NCBI GenBank assembly: GCA_027452205.1
Contig: DAIDGV010000024.1
Coordinates: forward strand, 590,750 to 654,749
Length of the DNA: 64,000 nucleotides
From: a candidate division FCPU426 bacterium
Lineage (GTDB): Bacteria > Oederibacteriota > Muellerivitia > Muellerivitales > Muellerivitaceae
Reading direction: 5' to 3'
In this document: piece by piece, positions 33,354 to 41,631 of the stretch
How positions within the stretch are numbered: the first letter of the stretch is position 1
How the letters are laid out: each line of letters begins with the position of its first letter
Position numbers and translations under genes: made by a program
The notes under the pieces: model-generated
What the model was told of the DNA's origin: nothing
The model's input: the letters and a program-made list of their open reading frames with translations, nothing else
The model's database searches: none

Positions 33354-34169
33354 ATGAGAAAGGGTTTTGTTCTTGTTTTTCTTTTGGCCTTAAGCATCCC
33401 GGCCTTCGCGGCAACCGTCGATGATTGTGAACGCTATAAGGGCGTCCAAGTCGGTCCTTATTACATTGGGCCCGGCTATTGGAACAAAGAAAAATGCCCG
33501 GGCGAGCAGTGCCTGAAGATCGACGACAAGACCGGCGACTTCACGGTGGTCAAAGACACTTTCGACTGCGGTTATGGCGTGGCTTCTTATCCCTACATCC
33601 TTTACGGTTCCTCCTGGGGCGTGACCAGCGGAGCCAAGGACCTGCCCGCCCCGATCAGCTCATTGAAGAACCTGTTGACCGATTGGACCATCCAAACGAC
33701 CCGCACGGGCGCGTGGGACGCGGCTTACGACATTTGGGTCTGTCCCGATAACAAGTGCGGCGGCGACGGGTTCAATGGCGGGGCCGAGGTAATGGTCTGG
33801 CTCGATTATTTCAATTGCGGCGGCTGGCAATACAAGGTCGGCGACGTTTCCATCGAAGGGATCGATTGGGAAGTGTGGCAAACCAAGGCCGACGCGGGAC
33901 CCAATAACCATTGGCAGTATGTGGCCTATGTGCCCAAGACGCTCATGAGTTCCATCCAGAACTTCGACCTGCTGCCGTTCTTCCAGGATTCGGTCCAACG
34001 CGGGTTCCTGAAACCCGATTGGTGGGTTTACGCGATCGAGGCGGGGAATGAAATACACACCAAAGGGGTCCCCTTCGCGAGCAAAAACTTTTCGGTGACG
34101 GTCAATTCACCGAATCCAGGACCCTTTACCTTTAAGCGGCTGGACGCTCCAATAAAAGGGGCGCGTTAG
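33354..34169 (+). CDS. Secreted GH12-type endo-beta-1,4-glucanase
   Basis: 271 residues from the ATG at 33354 (MRKGFVL), with TTGGAGGG upstream; the earlier frame lies inside the terminator. The signal peptide ends PAFAATV. The rest is a beta-jelly-roll with GH12 landmarks: SYPYILYGSSWG, AWDAAYDIW, the nucleophile region AEVMVWLDY (E145) and the acid/base region AIEAGNEI (E233). GH12 enzymes cut cellulose, xyloglucan or mixed-linkage beta-glucan with retention. Several Cys (CERYK, KCPGEQC, FDCGY, WVCPDNKC) suggest disulfides. It stands outside the LacI cluster and lacks the operator, but could feed the same pathway. Confidence 0.8.
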   Translation: MRKGFVLVFLLALSIPAFAATVDDCERYKGVQVGPYYIGPGYWNKEKCPGEQCLKIDDKTGDFTVVKDTFDCGYGVASYPYILYGSSWGVTSGAKDLPAPISSLKNLLTDWTIQTTRTGAWDAAYDIWVCPDNKCGGDGFNGGAEVMVWLDYFNCGGWQYKVGDVSIEGIDWEVWQTKADAGPNNHWQYVAYVPKTLMSSIQNFDLLPFFQDSVQRGFLKPDWWVYAIEAGNEIHTKGVPFASKNFSVTVNSPNPGPFTFKRLDAPIKGAR

Positions 34170-34183
34170 TTTTAGGAGGTCCT

Positions 34184-34705
34184 TTGCGTATTAGACCCGC
34201 TGTTCCCACGGATGTTCCGGCTATCGCCAAGACCTACGCCGAATCCTGGCGCACGACCTATCAGGGACTGGCGCCGGACGTGTTCGTCAACGGCATGACC
34301 GAACAAGCCGCCACGGCCATTTTCCATGACAGTTTGCAGTCCACCGGCCACGCTTACTTCATCCATGTGGCGGAGACCGATGAGGGGCGCATCATTGGCT
34401 ATGCCGACGGGGGCAAGGAACGCAGCCATCCCGAAATGGGCATCGGTGAGCTTTACGGCCTTTATCTTCTTAAAGATTTCCAGCGCCAGGGCCTGGGCCG
34501 ACGGTTGTTCCAAGCCTCGGCCCAAAGCGTCTTGGCCTCGGGTATGAACACGTTGCTCATCTGGGTGCTCAAAAATAACACCAACCAGCCCTTTTATGTC
34601 TCTGTCGGCGGGGTCTTGCAACCGACCATCAAAACCTTGAATGTGGGTGGGCACGACATCAAGTTAGTGTCTTATTATTGGGAGAATTTAAGTTTGCTTA
34701 AGTAA
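34184..34705 (+). CDS. GNAT-family N-acetyltransferase
   Basis: 173-residue acetyl-CoA-dependent transferase. It starts with TTG behind AGGAGGTCC. The N-terminal MRIRPAVPTDVPAIAKTYAESWRTTY is the usual GNAT opening. The acetyl-CoA motif A is LYGLYLLKDFQRQGLGRRLF. MNTLLIWVLKNN and YVSVGGVLQPTIK follow, as in aminoglycoside/RimI-like relatives. The substrate is unknown. It begins 14 bases after the GH12 gene and is followed by the A+T-rich antitoxin-like gene. Confidence 0.9.
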   Translation: MRIRPAVPTDVPAIAKTYAESWRTTYQGLAPDVFVNGMTEQAATAIFHDSLQSTGHAYFIHVAETDEGRIIGYADGGKERSHPEMGIGELYGLYLLKDFQRQGLGRRLFQASAQSVLASGMNTLLIWVLKNNTNQPFYVSVGGVLQPTIKTLNVGGHDIKLVSYYWENLSLLK

Positions 34706-34729
34706 GGATAAAGGAGAAATCATTTAACT

Positions 34730-34906
34730 ATGATGAAGGCTGATAAACGCGGATTAAGTTCTTTAAAACCTGTTAAGAAGCCAAGAACTATTGAGGAAAA
34801 GAAATTTGTCGAGGCTGTTTTGCAAGGCTTGAGAGATATTGAAGATGGTCAAGTGATCAGTTTTTCTGAATTTAAAAAGAAATTTAAAATAAAGGTTAAA
34901 CCATGA
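34730..34906 (+). CDS. Antitoxin-like 58-residue protein, A+T-rich
   Basis: An open frame of 58 residues (MMKADKRGLSS to KIKVKP) behind AAAGGAGAAA. Its stop overlaps the next ATG as ATGA, so it is translationally coupled to the aldo/keto reductase. The middle GLRDIEDGQVISFSEFKKKF resembles the C-terminal part of RelB/ParD-type antitoxins (L-x-x-I-x-x-G-x-V-x-S-x-E-x). No toxin gene is adjacent. The region is strikingly A+T-rich, with AAA/TTT/ATT codons, unlike both neighbours, which points to transfer or a remnant. Similarity is by pattern only. Confidence 0.6.
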   Translation: MMKADKRGLSSLKPVKKPRTIEEKKFVEAVLQGLRDIEDGQVISFSEFKKKFKIKVKP

Positions 34907-36000
34907 ATTGCGCCACACCGGAAGGCACCAAAAAATACGCCGAGAAGTTCAAGGACCTCAAGACCAACTATCGGGACTTCATGGGCCTTCAAATTTCCTC
35001 CATCGGCTTGGGCACTTACCTGGGTCTGCCTAATGACGCGGACGACCGTTTATATGAAGAAGCGGTCCAAGCCGCCCTGCTGTCGGGCTGTAACCTGCTG
35101 GACTCGGCCATCAATTACCGCTGTATGCGCAGCGAAAGGGCCATTGGCAAGGCGCTGAAGGCTCTCTTGGACTCGGGGAAGATCACCAGGGAAGAAGTGG
35201 TGGTCTGTACCAAAGGCGGGTTCATTCCTTTCGATGGCGGCACGCCGGCCAATCCCGCCCAGTATTTCCATGACGAATATATCGGCCCGGGCCTTTGCGC
35301 CACCACCGATATCGCGGCGGGCTGCCATTGCATGGCCCCGGCTTATCTGCGTAACCAAGTGGAAAGGTCCCTGAAGAACCTGGGCCTGGAAACCATCGAC
35401 CTTTTTTACGTTCACAACCCCGAGACCCAATTAGATGAAGTGCCGAAAGAAGAATTCTATAATCGATTGGAAAAGGCCTTCGCCGAACTGGAAAAGCTGG
35501 TGGCCGAAGGCAAGATCAAGGCTTATGGCACCGCTACTTGGAACGGCTACCGGGTGGAATCGACCGCCCAAGAACATTTGTCGCTGGTGGACGTGATCAA
35601 GGCGGCCCAAAAGGCCGGGGGCAACGACCATCATTTCAAGGCCATCCAACTGCCTTACAACATGGGCATGGCAGAGGCCTGGGGATTTCCCACCCAAGTG
35701 TTCGGGTCTCAGACCATTCCGGTTTTAGAAGCGGCCAAAGCCAACAACTTGGCGGTCTTTACCAGCGCCTCTATCTTGCAGGCGCGGCTATCCAAGAATC
35801 TTCCGGCCATCATTGCTGAGACTTTTCCGGGTTTCGAGACGGATGCCCAAAGAGCCATTCAGTTCACGCGCTCCACACCTGGCGTGACCGCCGCTTTGGT
35901 GGGAATGAAGCATAAAGCCCATGTGGAAGAGAATCTCAAGACAGCGGCGACCGCCCCGGCGGGCGAGGACAAGATCAAGTTTTTATTTTCGGATAAATAA
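34903..36000 (+). CDS. Aldo/keto reductase, second type
   Basis: 365-residue AKR-superfamily protein. Visible catalytic elements are Asp and Tyr in LLDSAINYRC, Lys in VVVCTKGGF and His in LFYVHNPETQ. It is longer than the enzyme at 26006 because of an insertion around residues 115-150 containing CATTDIAAGCHCMAPAYL, which holds three Cys and one His and could bind metal; this is inference. The ATG is set by the ATGA overlap with the antitoxin-like gene. Codon use is normal for the window, unlike its upstream partner. The substrate is unknown. Confidence 0.9.
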   Translation: MNCATPEGTKKYAEKFKDLKTNYRDFMGLQISSIGLGTYLGLPNDADDRLYEEAVQAALLSGCNLLDSAINYRCMRSERAIGKALKALLDSGKITREEVVVCTKGGFIPFDGGTPANPAQYFHDEYIGPGLCATTDIAAGCHCMAPAYLRNQVERSLKNLGLETIDLFYVHNPETQLDEVPKEEFYNRLEKAFAELEKLVAEGKIKAYGTATWNGYRVESTAQEHLSLVDVIKAAQKAGGNDHHFKAIQLPYNMGMAEAWGFPTQVFGSQTIPVLEAAKANNLAVFTSASILQARLSKNLPAIIAETFPGFETDAQRAIQFTRSTPGVTAALVGMKHKAHVEENLKTAATAPAGEDKIKFLFSDK

Positions 36001-36028
36001 TTTTATTTCTAACTGCAAATTATTATAT

Positions 36029-36559
36029 TTAGTTAATGTCGTTAGGTCCAACAGACTTAACAATCATTTCGCTGTTGCCTCCCCAAGAAAGTGATTCAAT
36101 TCCAAAATAATGAATTGGTTTCTGTTTTATCGCGGTTACAAATCCAACAAATATTTTTGTATCTTTGACGGGATATTTTCTTTTCCTATATGTTTTCCCA
36201 TCGTCGGAGTCATAAATGATGTATCCGTTGACTTGCTTGAGTTTTCCCCAAGATAAGTAAACCATATTATTGGCAACTGTAATTTTTAAATGAGTTGGAG
36301 GCAAAGGTTTAGATTTATTTTGAGCAAAATCTTTACTGTGTGGCAAAGTCTTCAATTTCCCTTCTCGTGACAATTGCTCCGTTTCTATCTCCTGTTCTTT
36401 TGCTCTTTCGTCATCATCCGTACTTTCCCATTGTTGTTGTGCCCAAGTGGGGACGGGAGTGAACACTGAACTTTGTGCGAACGCGACCTCGGAAATTGAA
36501 ATGACGGTAAACGAGCCAATTGCGATTAGTGAAATTCGAAGAATGTTTTTTGAATTCAT
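36029..36559 (-). CDS. Exported FN3-like protein, A+T-rich
   Basis: 176-residue exported protein with a signal peptide (ISLIAIGSFTVISISEVAFA). About residues 38-80 are charged and polar (STDDDERAKEQEIETEQ). The C-terminal 90 residues look like a fibronectin type III domain (PPTHLKITVANNMVYLSWGK, VNGYIIYDSDDGKTY). The gene and its flanks are visibly richer in A+T than the surroundings, suggesting acquisition. It may bind to surface components. No enzymatic motif was seen. Confidence 0.65.
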   Translation of the reverse strand: MNSKNILRISLIAIGSFTVISISEVAFAQSSVFTPVPTWAQQQWESTDDDERAKEQEIETEQLSREGKLKTLPHSKDFAQNKSKPLPPTHLKITVANNMVYLSWGKLKQVNGYIIYDSDDGKTYRKRKYPVKDTKIFVGFVTAIKQKPIHYFGIESLSWGGNSEMIVKSVGPNDIN

Positions 36560-36631
36560 ACGGATCTCTTTTTGATGTATTTGAACTAATGATAAATACT
36601 TCTAGTGATTTGTTAGATGTTAAATAATGTT

Positions 36632-37882
36632 TTAACCTACAAACCCTAAGTTTGCTCCTGGTGTAAATCCTGGAAATGCATCGGTGGTCGAAGTCAGCCC
36701 CAAATGCCCGGTCAGGATCTCGTTATGCACCTGCCTAAAGTCCGTGGTCACTTGCAGGTCGCGGCCTTCATAGAGCTGGTCGGGGGCAAGCCCCGGCCAG
36801 GTGCCGTAAACCTTCCCGCCTTTGATATTGCCGCCAAAAACCATCATGCAGCTGGCATGGCCGTGGTCCGTGCCCCGGTCGCCGTTCTCTTGCAAGGTGC
36901 GGCCAAACTCGGTCATGGTCACCAGCAAAATGTCCTGGGCTTGGCTGCCCATGTCTTGGTAAAAGGCGGCGATGGAATCGCCCAGTTCCCGCAAATGTTG
37001 GTTCAGTTGGCCGTCGGTAGAGCCTTCATTGGCGTGATGGTCCCAGCCGCCGATATCCATAAAGCCGATCCGCAAGCCCACGTTGGCCTTGATGATGCGG
37101 CTCATCTCATAAAAACTTCGGCAAAGGTTGCCCTTGGGGTAACCCGCATCCTCGGGTTTCTGGGGTTTGCCGCCGGTGATCTTTTGAAGCATGTTGACCG
37201 AGTCTTCGGTTTCTTTACCGACACCGGATAAAAGTTTGTCGATGCTTCCGGCGTAAAGTTCCTCAAAAGAGCTGGCCTGCAGGGCGCCGCCGGAAAATTT
37301 GTAAGCGTTCAAGTTGGGGAAAGAGGTCACCGGGTAATTGCCCCGTAAAATGCGGGGAAGGCGCGGCGAGATCGAAACGGCGGTCAGGGGCGACTTGTTG
37401 GAAGTGTAGTTGTCGCTCAAGACCCGGTCCAACCAGCCGTCGGGGGTCACTTTGACGCCCGGGGTGCCGGTTTCCATATTGTCCTGGGCCTCAAAGTGGG
37501 ACCGGGTCTCTTCGGGGCTGCCGACCGCTTGAATGGCGGCGAATGTACCCGCTTTCCACATGGGCATCAGGGCGCCCAAGGCGGGGTGCAGGCCGAACTT
37601 TCCATCCAGGTCCAAAGCGCCTTTGTCCTGACCGGGCGCGTTGAGGGCGATGGTGGGCCGGGCCTTGTGGTAGTAAGGGTCATTGAAGGGCGAAATGATA
37701 TTCAGGCCGTCGGCCGCCCCGCGCTGAAAGAGCACGATCAAGATTTTCGGCGAGTCCTGCGCCATAGAAGCGGCGGCACGGGCCCAGCGGGGCATGGCCG
37801 CTAAGGTCAGCCCCGCTAAACCAATGCCGCCCCATTTAAAAAGTTCCCGGCGTGAAAGTTTGGTGGGTCTCTTCTTTTTCAT
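36632..37882 (-). CDS. DUF1501 protein, Tat-exported
   Basis: 416 residues. The N-terminus LSRRELFKWGGIGLAGLTLAA is a Tat (twin-arginine) signal, so the protein is exported folded. The body belongs to DUF1501, distantly related to sulfatase/alkaline phosphatase-like hydrolases: ILIVLFQRGAADGLNII, DIGGWDHHANEGS, LLVTMTEFGRT and GTDHGHASCMMVFGG, with conserved Asp/His residues that could bind metal. It forms an operon with the DUF1800 gene, 10 bases upstream of it on this strand. The two are usually found together, with unknown function. Confidence 0.92.
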   Translation of the reverse strand: MKKKRPTKLSRRELFKWGGIGLAGLTLAAMPRWARAAASMAQDSPKILIVLFQRGAADGLNIISPFNDPYYHKARPTIALNAPGQDKGALDLDGKFGLHPALGALMPMWKAGTFAAIQAVGSPEETRSHFEAQDNMETGTPGVKVTPDGWLDRVLSDNYTSNKSPLTAVSISPRLPRILRGNYPVTSFPNLNAYKFSGGALQASSFEELYAGSIDKLLSGVGKETEDSVNMLQKITGGKPQKPEDAGYPKGNLCRSFYEMSRIIKANVGLRIGFMDIGGWDHHANEGSTDGQLNQHLRELGDSIAAFYQDMGSQAQDILLVTMTEFGRTLQENGDRGTDHGHASCMMVFGGNIKGGKVYGTWPGLAPDQLYEGRDLQVTTDFRQVHNEILTGHLGLTSTTDAFPGFTPGANLGFVG

Positions 37883-37891
37883 AAGTCCCTC

Positions 37892-39586
37892 CTACCGCTT
37901 TTGAAAATCGGGCGAACCCAGGACCAAAGCGCCCAGTTGGGCGGCCTCGAAAGTCTTCCGCTTGTCGTCGAGCATGGCGTGGGAAACCTCGGGATCGCCC
38001 AGTTTTTCATAAAGCACCTTTTGGGTATTCGGCGAGACTTGCCCCCGCAAAAAGACCTTAAAGAACCCGTTCAAGATCCGTTTGCCGTCGTCGCCGGACC
38101 TCAAGGCCGGGTCCAGCTTGACCAGGTCCACCGTGCCGGGCGAAAGGGGGCGGTCGCTCAAAAGCATCAACCCAAAGTTGAGCCGGTCCAACAGCGCGCT
38201 GGAATTGACCCAAGAAGCCGCGGTATCGGGGTAACCCGTGGGCGGTTCGCACAGATAAAGCGGTTCACCCATCAGGTTCAAGACATTGGCGGCTTCCTCG
38301 GGGTTGGTCATCTCAGCGTGGGTCACCCGCATAGCGCTGGCCACGTATTCCAGCGGTGTCTTGACCTTGGCGCGGTAATTTTGCGGGTCCGTGAACTCAC
38401 CCGAATAGAAAATGGTCCGCAAGCAAGAACGGATATCACCCTTGGTCTTCAAGAAGGTCGCGGCGACCCGTTTGACCAGACCTTCCGGGGGATTGTCCGA
38501 CACGAAGCGGCTGCAAAGTTTGGTGGCGATGAAATGGGCGGTGGCGGGGTTTTGGCAGAGCATGTCCAGGATCCGCTCGCCTTCCAGTTCGCCTTCGTTG
38601 GGGCCGAAACTCTGGCCGAGGACGGTCTTTACACCCAAGTCGTGCATCCTGGGGCGGAACTTGAAACGAAAGACATCGTCAGGATTCGCGTTATAGGGGT
38701 ACTTGTTCAGCAGATTGGGGCCGTCAAAGCTCCAGCCGGTCAGGGCCCGGGCCACCGCGATGACATCGTCCTGCGTATAACCGCCGTCCACGCCCAGGGT
38801 ATGTAGTTCCATCAGTTCCCGGGCGTAGTTCTCATTGAGGCCCATGTTCTTCTTGGGTTTGCCATTGGCCTGGGGTTTGGCCAGGTTGGCCATCATGGGG
38901 TATTCACCCATGTCGGCGGCGGGCACATAGCGGGGGTCCACGGTGCTGACAACGTTGTCCAAATAATCCAGCATGGCGGGGCTATGGGCTACGGCGCCCA
39001 AGAGGTCCCTAAAGTTACCCAGGGCATAGGGGCGGATGACGTCGCGCTCGTAAGCGGGCAAAAGCCATTTGATGCGGTTCTTCTCGAAGGTCACGTTGAA
39101 GTGGTTGAACCAAAAGTCGGTCATCACTTCCTGGAGCTGGCGCTTGCTGTAAAGGATGCGGGTCAGCTTGGCGGCGTCCATTTGTTGAAGGATGAGGTGG
39201 ATCTTTTGATTGGCGGCTTTTTTGTCCGCCTCGTTGGGGTTATCCACTTTTTCGGGGATGCCGTTCACGATGCGGGTATTGGCGGGCGGATATTTTTGGT
39301 AAAGGTCCCAGCTGGAAAGCAGCAGGTCCGGGTATTGGCCCAGCATTTGGTCGCAAGCACTGTCGTCGATCTTATCCGGGTTCAATTGCTCTTCGATAAA
39401 GGCCTTGGTGCCGATCTTCTTGATGTGGGCGAAATCCTCGGCCCTGGGGCCAAAGGTAAGGCGGTTCAGGACCTGGGCCATCTTTTGATCGTCGGTCAAA
39501 GGGGTCAGCTTGACAGGTTTCTTTTGGGCGGCGTGTAAGGGAAAGGCAAGAACCAGGAGAAGGCAGGAAAAGAGCAGTTCTTTCAT
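37892..39586 (-). CDS. DUF1800 exported protein
   Basis: 564 residues from the ATG at 39586, with GGGAGATG upstream. A signal peptide (LLFSCLLLVLAFPLHAA) is followed by a DUF1800 domain, recognised by VLNRLTFGPRAEDF, MTDFWFNHFNV, NENYARELMELHTLGVDGGYTQDDVIAVARALTGW and CSRFVSDNPPE. The family is all-helical and almost always paired with DUF1501, as here. Secreted-polymer or surface-protein processing has been suggested for such pairs but is unproven. The gene starts the DUF1800-DUF1501 operon. Confidence 0.92.
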   Translation of the reverse strand: MKELLFSCLLLVLAFPLHAAQKKPVKLTPLTDDQKMAQVLNRLTFGPRAEDFAHIKKIGTKAFIEEQLNPDKIDDSACDQMLGQYPDLLLSSWDLYQKYPPANTRIVNGIPEKVDNPNEADKKAANQKIHLILQQMDAAKLTRILYSKRQLQEVMTDFWFNHFNVTFEKNRIKWLLPAYERDVIRPYALGNFRDLLGAVAHSPAMLDYLDNVVSTVDPRYVPAADMGEYPMMANLAKPQANGKPKKNMGLNENYARELMELHTLGVDGGYTQDDVIAVARALTGWSFDGPNLLNKYPYNANPDDVFRFKFRPRMHDLGVKTVLGQSFGPNEGELEGERILDMLCQNPATAHFIATKLCSRFVSDNPPEGLVKRVAATFLKTKGDIRSCLRTIFYSGEFTDPQNYRAKVKTPLEYVASAMRVTHAEMTNPEEAANVLNLMGEPLYLCEPPTGYPDTAASWVNSSALLDRLNFGLMLLSDRPLSPGTVDLVKLDPALRSGDDGKRILNGFFKVFLRGQVSPNTQKVLYEKLGDPEVSHAMLDDKRKTFEAAQLGALVLGSPDFQKR

Positions 39587-39671
39587 AGCATCTCCCAATC
39601 AGAACAAATGGATTCACTGATTGGACGAGCGGTGGGCGAGAAAAGTTAATCGGAAATTAAAATAGGCCCAA

Positions 39672-40772
39672 TTAGTTATTTGGCGCCAAGGTTACAGATG
39701 CCGATAAGGTTTTTACCACACCCGACTTGTTGATAATTCTTATTAAATTATTTCCGGCATCAGCAACGTAAATGTTTCCGGATGTGTCCACCGCGATACT
39801 TTTGGGCATATTGAATAAAGCAGAAGTCGCTTTTCCATTTTTCATTCCACGAACCCTGAATTTTCCAGCCAAAGTGGTCAAAGTGCCTTTAGGCGTAATT
39901 TTCAAAATAATGTTTTCGGATGTATCCGATACATAGATGTTTTTAGAAGAATCGAGGGCAATTCCCCAAGGAAGACCAAAAGTTTTCGCGAATTCAAAAC
40001 CCTTTGACGGGCTCCGAACGAAAATGATTTTTTTGGAACTGGCCAACGTTGACATTTCGTTTTCGTTGGTGATCTTGCGAATCAGCCCGTTCCATGTATC
40101 CGCGATATAGATGTTGCCTGCGTTGTCGAGAGCTATTCCTACCGGGGATTGCAAAGGCGTATTGCAAAAGGTTTGATTTCCCTCAGTGGCATTCCCTCGA
40201 TTAGGTAAGGAGCTAATGACGCCAGCGGGCGAAATTTTTCGGATTTGAGACCCGTTGGACCAATCTGTAATAAAAACATTTCCAGAAGCATCAACGGCAA
40301 TTCCCATAGGCCTAATTTCGTTTAATCCGATCTTATGGTTCGTATGCAAATCGAAACTGCTATTGAGTTCAGTGAATTTGGTTCCTGCAAAGGTCGATAC
40401 AGTTCCGTCCGATTTAATTTTCCTTATCAAGGTTTTATCGATTACATAAACGCTTCCCGCCGAGTCGATCGCAAGATTGGAAGGTTGCGAAAACGAAGCG
40501 GCGGTTCCTTTACCGTTTATGTATCCTGGGGCACCCGAACCAGCTAAAATAGACATCACGCCCTTGGGATTAATCTTCCACACCAAGCAGTTAAAAGAAT
40601 CTGCAATGTAAATGTTGCCCGAAGAATCGATAGCGATCCCGCTCGGGTCGATTTTTTTGATTTCATGAGATTGCGCAAATCGAGCGGAGATAAAAAATAA
40701 AACAAATAAGATCCAAGTCAACGGCGTAGATCTGGAGTGCGTTTTTTTAAATTTTTGTATTAAATTTCTCAT
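39672..40772 (-). CDS. Exported NHL-repeat beta-propeller, A+T-rich
   Basis: 366-residue exported protein: leader with hydrophobic WILFVLFFISARFA, then six NHL blades (repeated SGIAIDSSGNIYIADSFN-like units, each ending in KI and a TLAG segment). No catalytic residues are visible. The gene is noticeably more A+T-rich than the DUF1800 gene and the coiled-coil pair beside it, indicating a different origin. NHL propellers bind proteins, RNA or glycans, and some act as lyases. The role here is unknown. Confidence 0.82.
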   Translation of the reverse strand: MRNLIQKFKKTHSRSTPLTWILFVLFFISARFAQSHEIKKIDPSGIAIDSSGNIYIADSFNCLVWKINPKGVMSILAGSGAPGYINGKGTAASFSQPSNLAIDSAGSVYVIDKTLIRKIKSDGTVSTFAGTKFTELNSSFDLHTNHKIGLNEIRPMGIAVDASGNVFITDWSNGSQIRKISPAGVISSLPNRGNATEGNQTFCNTPLQSPVGIALDNAGNIYIADTWNGLIRKITNENEMSTLASSKKIIFVRSPSKGFEFAKTFGLPWGIALDSSKNIYVSDTSENIILKITPKGTLTTLAGKFRVRGMKNGKATSALFNMPKSIAVDTSGNIYVADAGNNLIRIINKSGVVKTLSASVTLAPNN

Positions 40773-40814
40773 TGGGTTTCGTTTTGTATTTGAAGTGTCA
40801 CGAAGGTTGAGAAA

Positions 40815-41201
40815 TTATTGTTGATTCATTTCCTGCTGGATGTTCTTGGCGGCGTCCATGTCGCCATCCTGCACCGCTTGGTACCACTGTTGGGCTAAGG
40901 CATAACGTTGGTCGGCTTTGGCCTGTTCCATGGATAGCTTTGCCATCAATTCAGAATATTGGCCCGCGTAAGCGCCGGGGTTGCCGTTCTTTTGCAGTTC
41001 CAAATTCGACTCGTTCTGGGCGATCTGGGCGATTCGCAGATCATGCTGGGCTTGGTAAAGCTGGTACTGCAGGTCCCAGACCTCGTTCTGCGCCTTTTGG
41101 ATCTCGGGCGGCAGGGGAGCGGCCTTGTGATGGACCACCTGGGTCGTCTCGCAAGAGACCAAACCCAAAACCAGGACTAAGAGAAGATAAGTAGGTCTCA
41201 T
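40815..41201 (-). CDS. Coiled-coil lipoprotein
   Basis: 128-residue predicted lipoprotein: leader MRPTYLLLVLVLGLVSC with Cys at residue 17. The mature chain is almost all helix and Gln/Ala-rich, with heptad-like spacing (QNEVWDLQYQLYQAQHDLRIAQIAQNE). It resembles its upstream neighbour (WDISAKLNDAYLNLDL against WDLQYQLYQAQHDLRI), so the two are likely diverged duplicates. It overlaps that gene by 4 bases. An envelope-tether or assembly-factor role is conceivable. No family is recognised. Confidence 0.75.
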   Translation of the reverse strand: MRPTYLLLVLVLGLVSCETTQVVHHKAAPLPPEIQKAQNEVWDLQYQLYQAQHDLRIAQIAQNESNLELQKNGNPGAYAGQYSELMAKLSMEQAKADQRYALAQQWYQAVQDGDMDAAKNIQQEMNQQ

Positions 41202-41590
41202 TGCAGTTCCTTGAGTTGGAAGTTCAAAGCATCAACCTTGCTTTGGTCATTTTGTTGCCGGGCTTGAATGATCTGGGTTTGAAGGTCATGCCGTTGTTTT
41301 TGGATGTCTTTGCGGTGGTCGATATCGGCGATCTTTTGCTGGATCTGGTTCGCGGCGGTGGTGTTCCCCTGTTGCTGGACTTGGGCCAGCTTTTCGACCA
41401 GCTTGGCCCTTTGATAATCCAACCGGGTCAGGTCCAGGTTCAGATAGGCGTCATTCAGTTTGGCGCTGATATCCCAAACCCTTTGCTGGGCCTCGGCCAC
41501 GGCGGCGTTGGGGTCGTTGGCCACGCCATATTCGGCGTGAAGGGCTGGGGTAAGTCCAAAGAGCAATAAGAAGAGAGTTAGCTTTTTCAT
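41198..41590 (-). CDS. Exported coiled-coil protein
   Basis: 130-residue exported protein: signal peptide (MKKLTLFLLLFGLTPALHA), then a Gln/Lys/Ala-rich helical chain (QQRVWDISAKLNDAYLNLDL, KLVEKLAQVQQQGN, DIQKQRHDLQTQIIQARQQN). It is paired with the lipoprotein at 40815 by a 4-base overlap and by similar helical patterns. The two may form a mixed coiled coil across the periplasm. The partner and function are unknown. Confidence 0.75.
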   Translation of the reverse strand: MKKLTLFLLLFGLTPALHAEYGVANDPNAAVAEAQQRVWDISAKLNDAYLNLDLTRLDYQRAKLVEKLAQVQQQGNTTAANQIQQKIADIDHRKDIQKQRHDLQTQIIQARQQNDQSKVDALNFQLKELQ

Positions 41591-41631
41591 GTCACCGTCC
41601 TGGAAATGGAAGCAGCCGCATTATAGACATT

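Noticed and set aside
34730-34906. Complete toxin-antitoxin pair
   Set aside because: Only an antitoxin-like protein is present; the coupled gene is an aldo/keto reductase, not a toxin.
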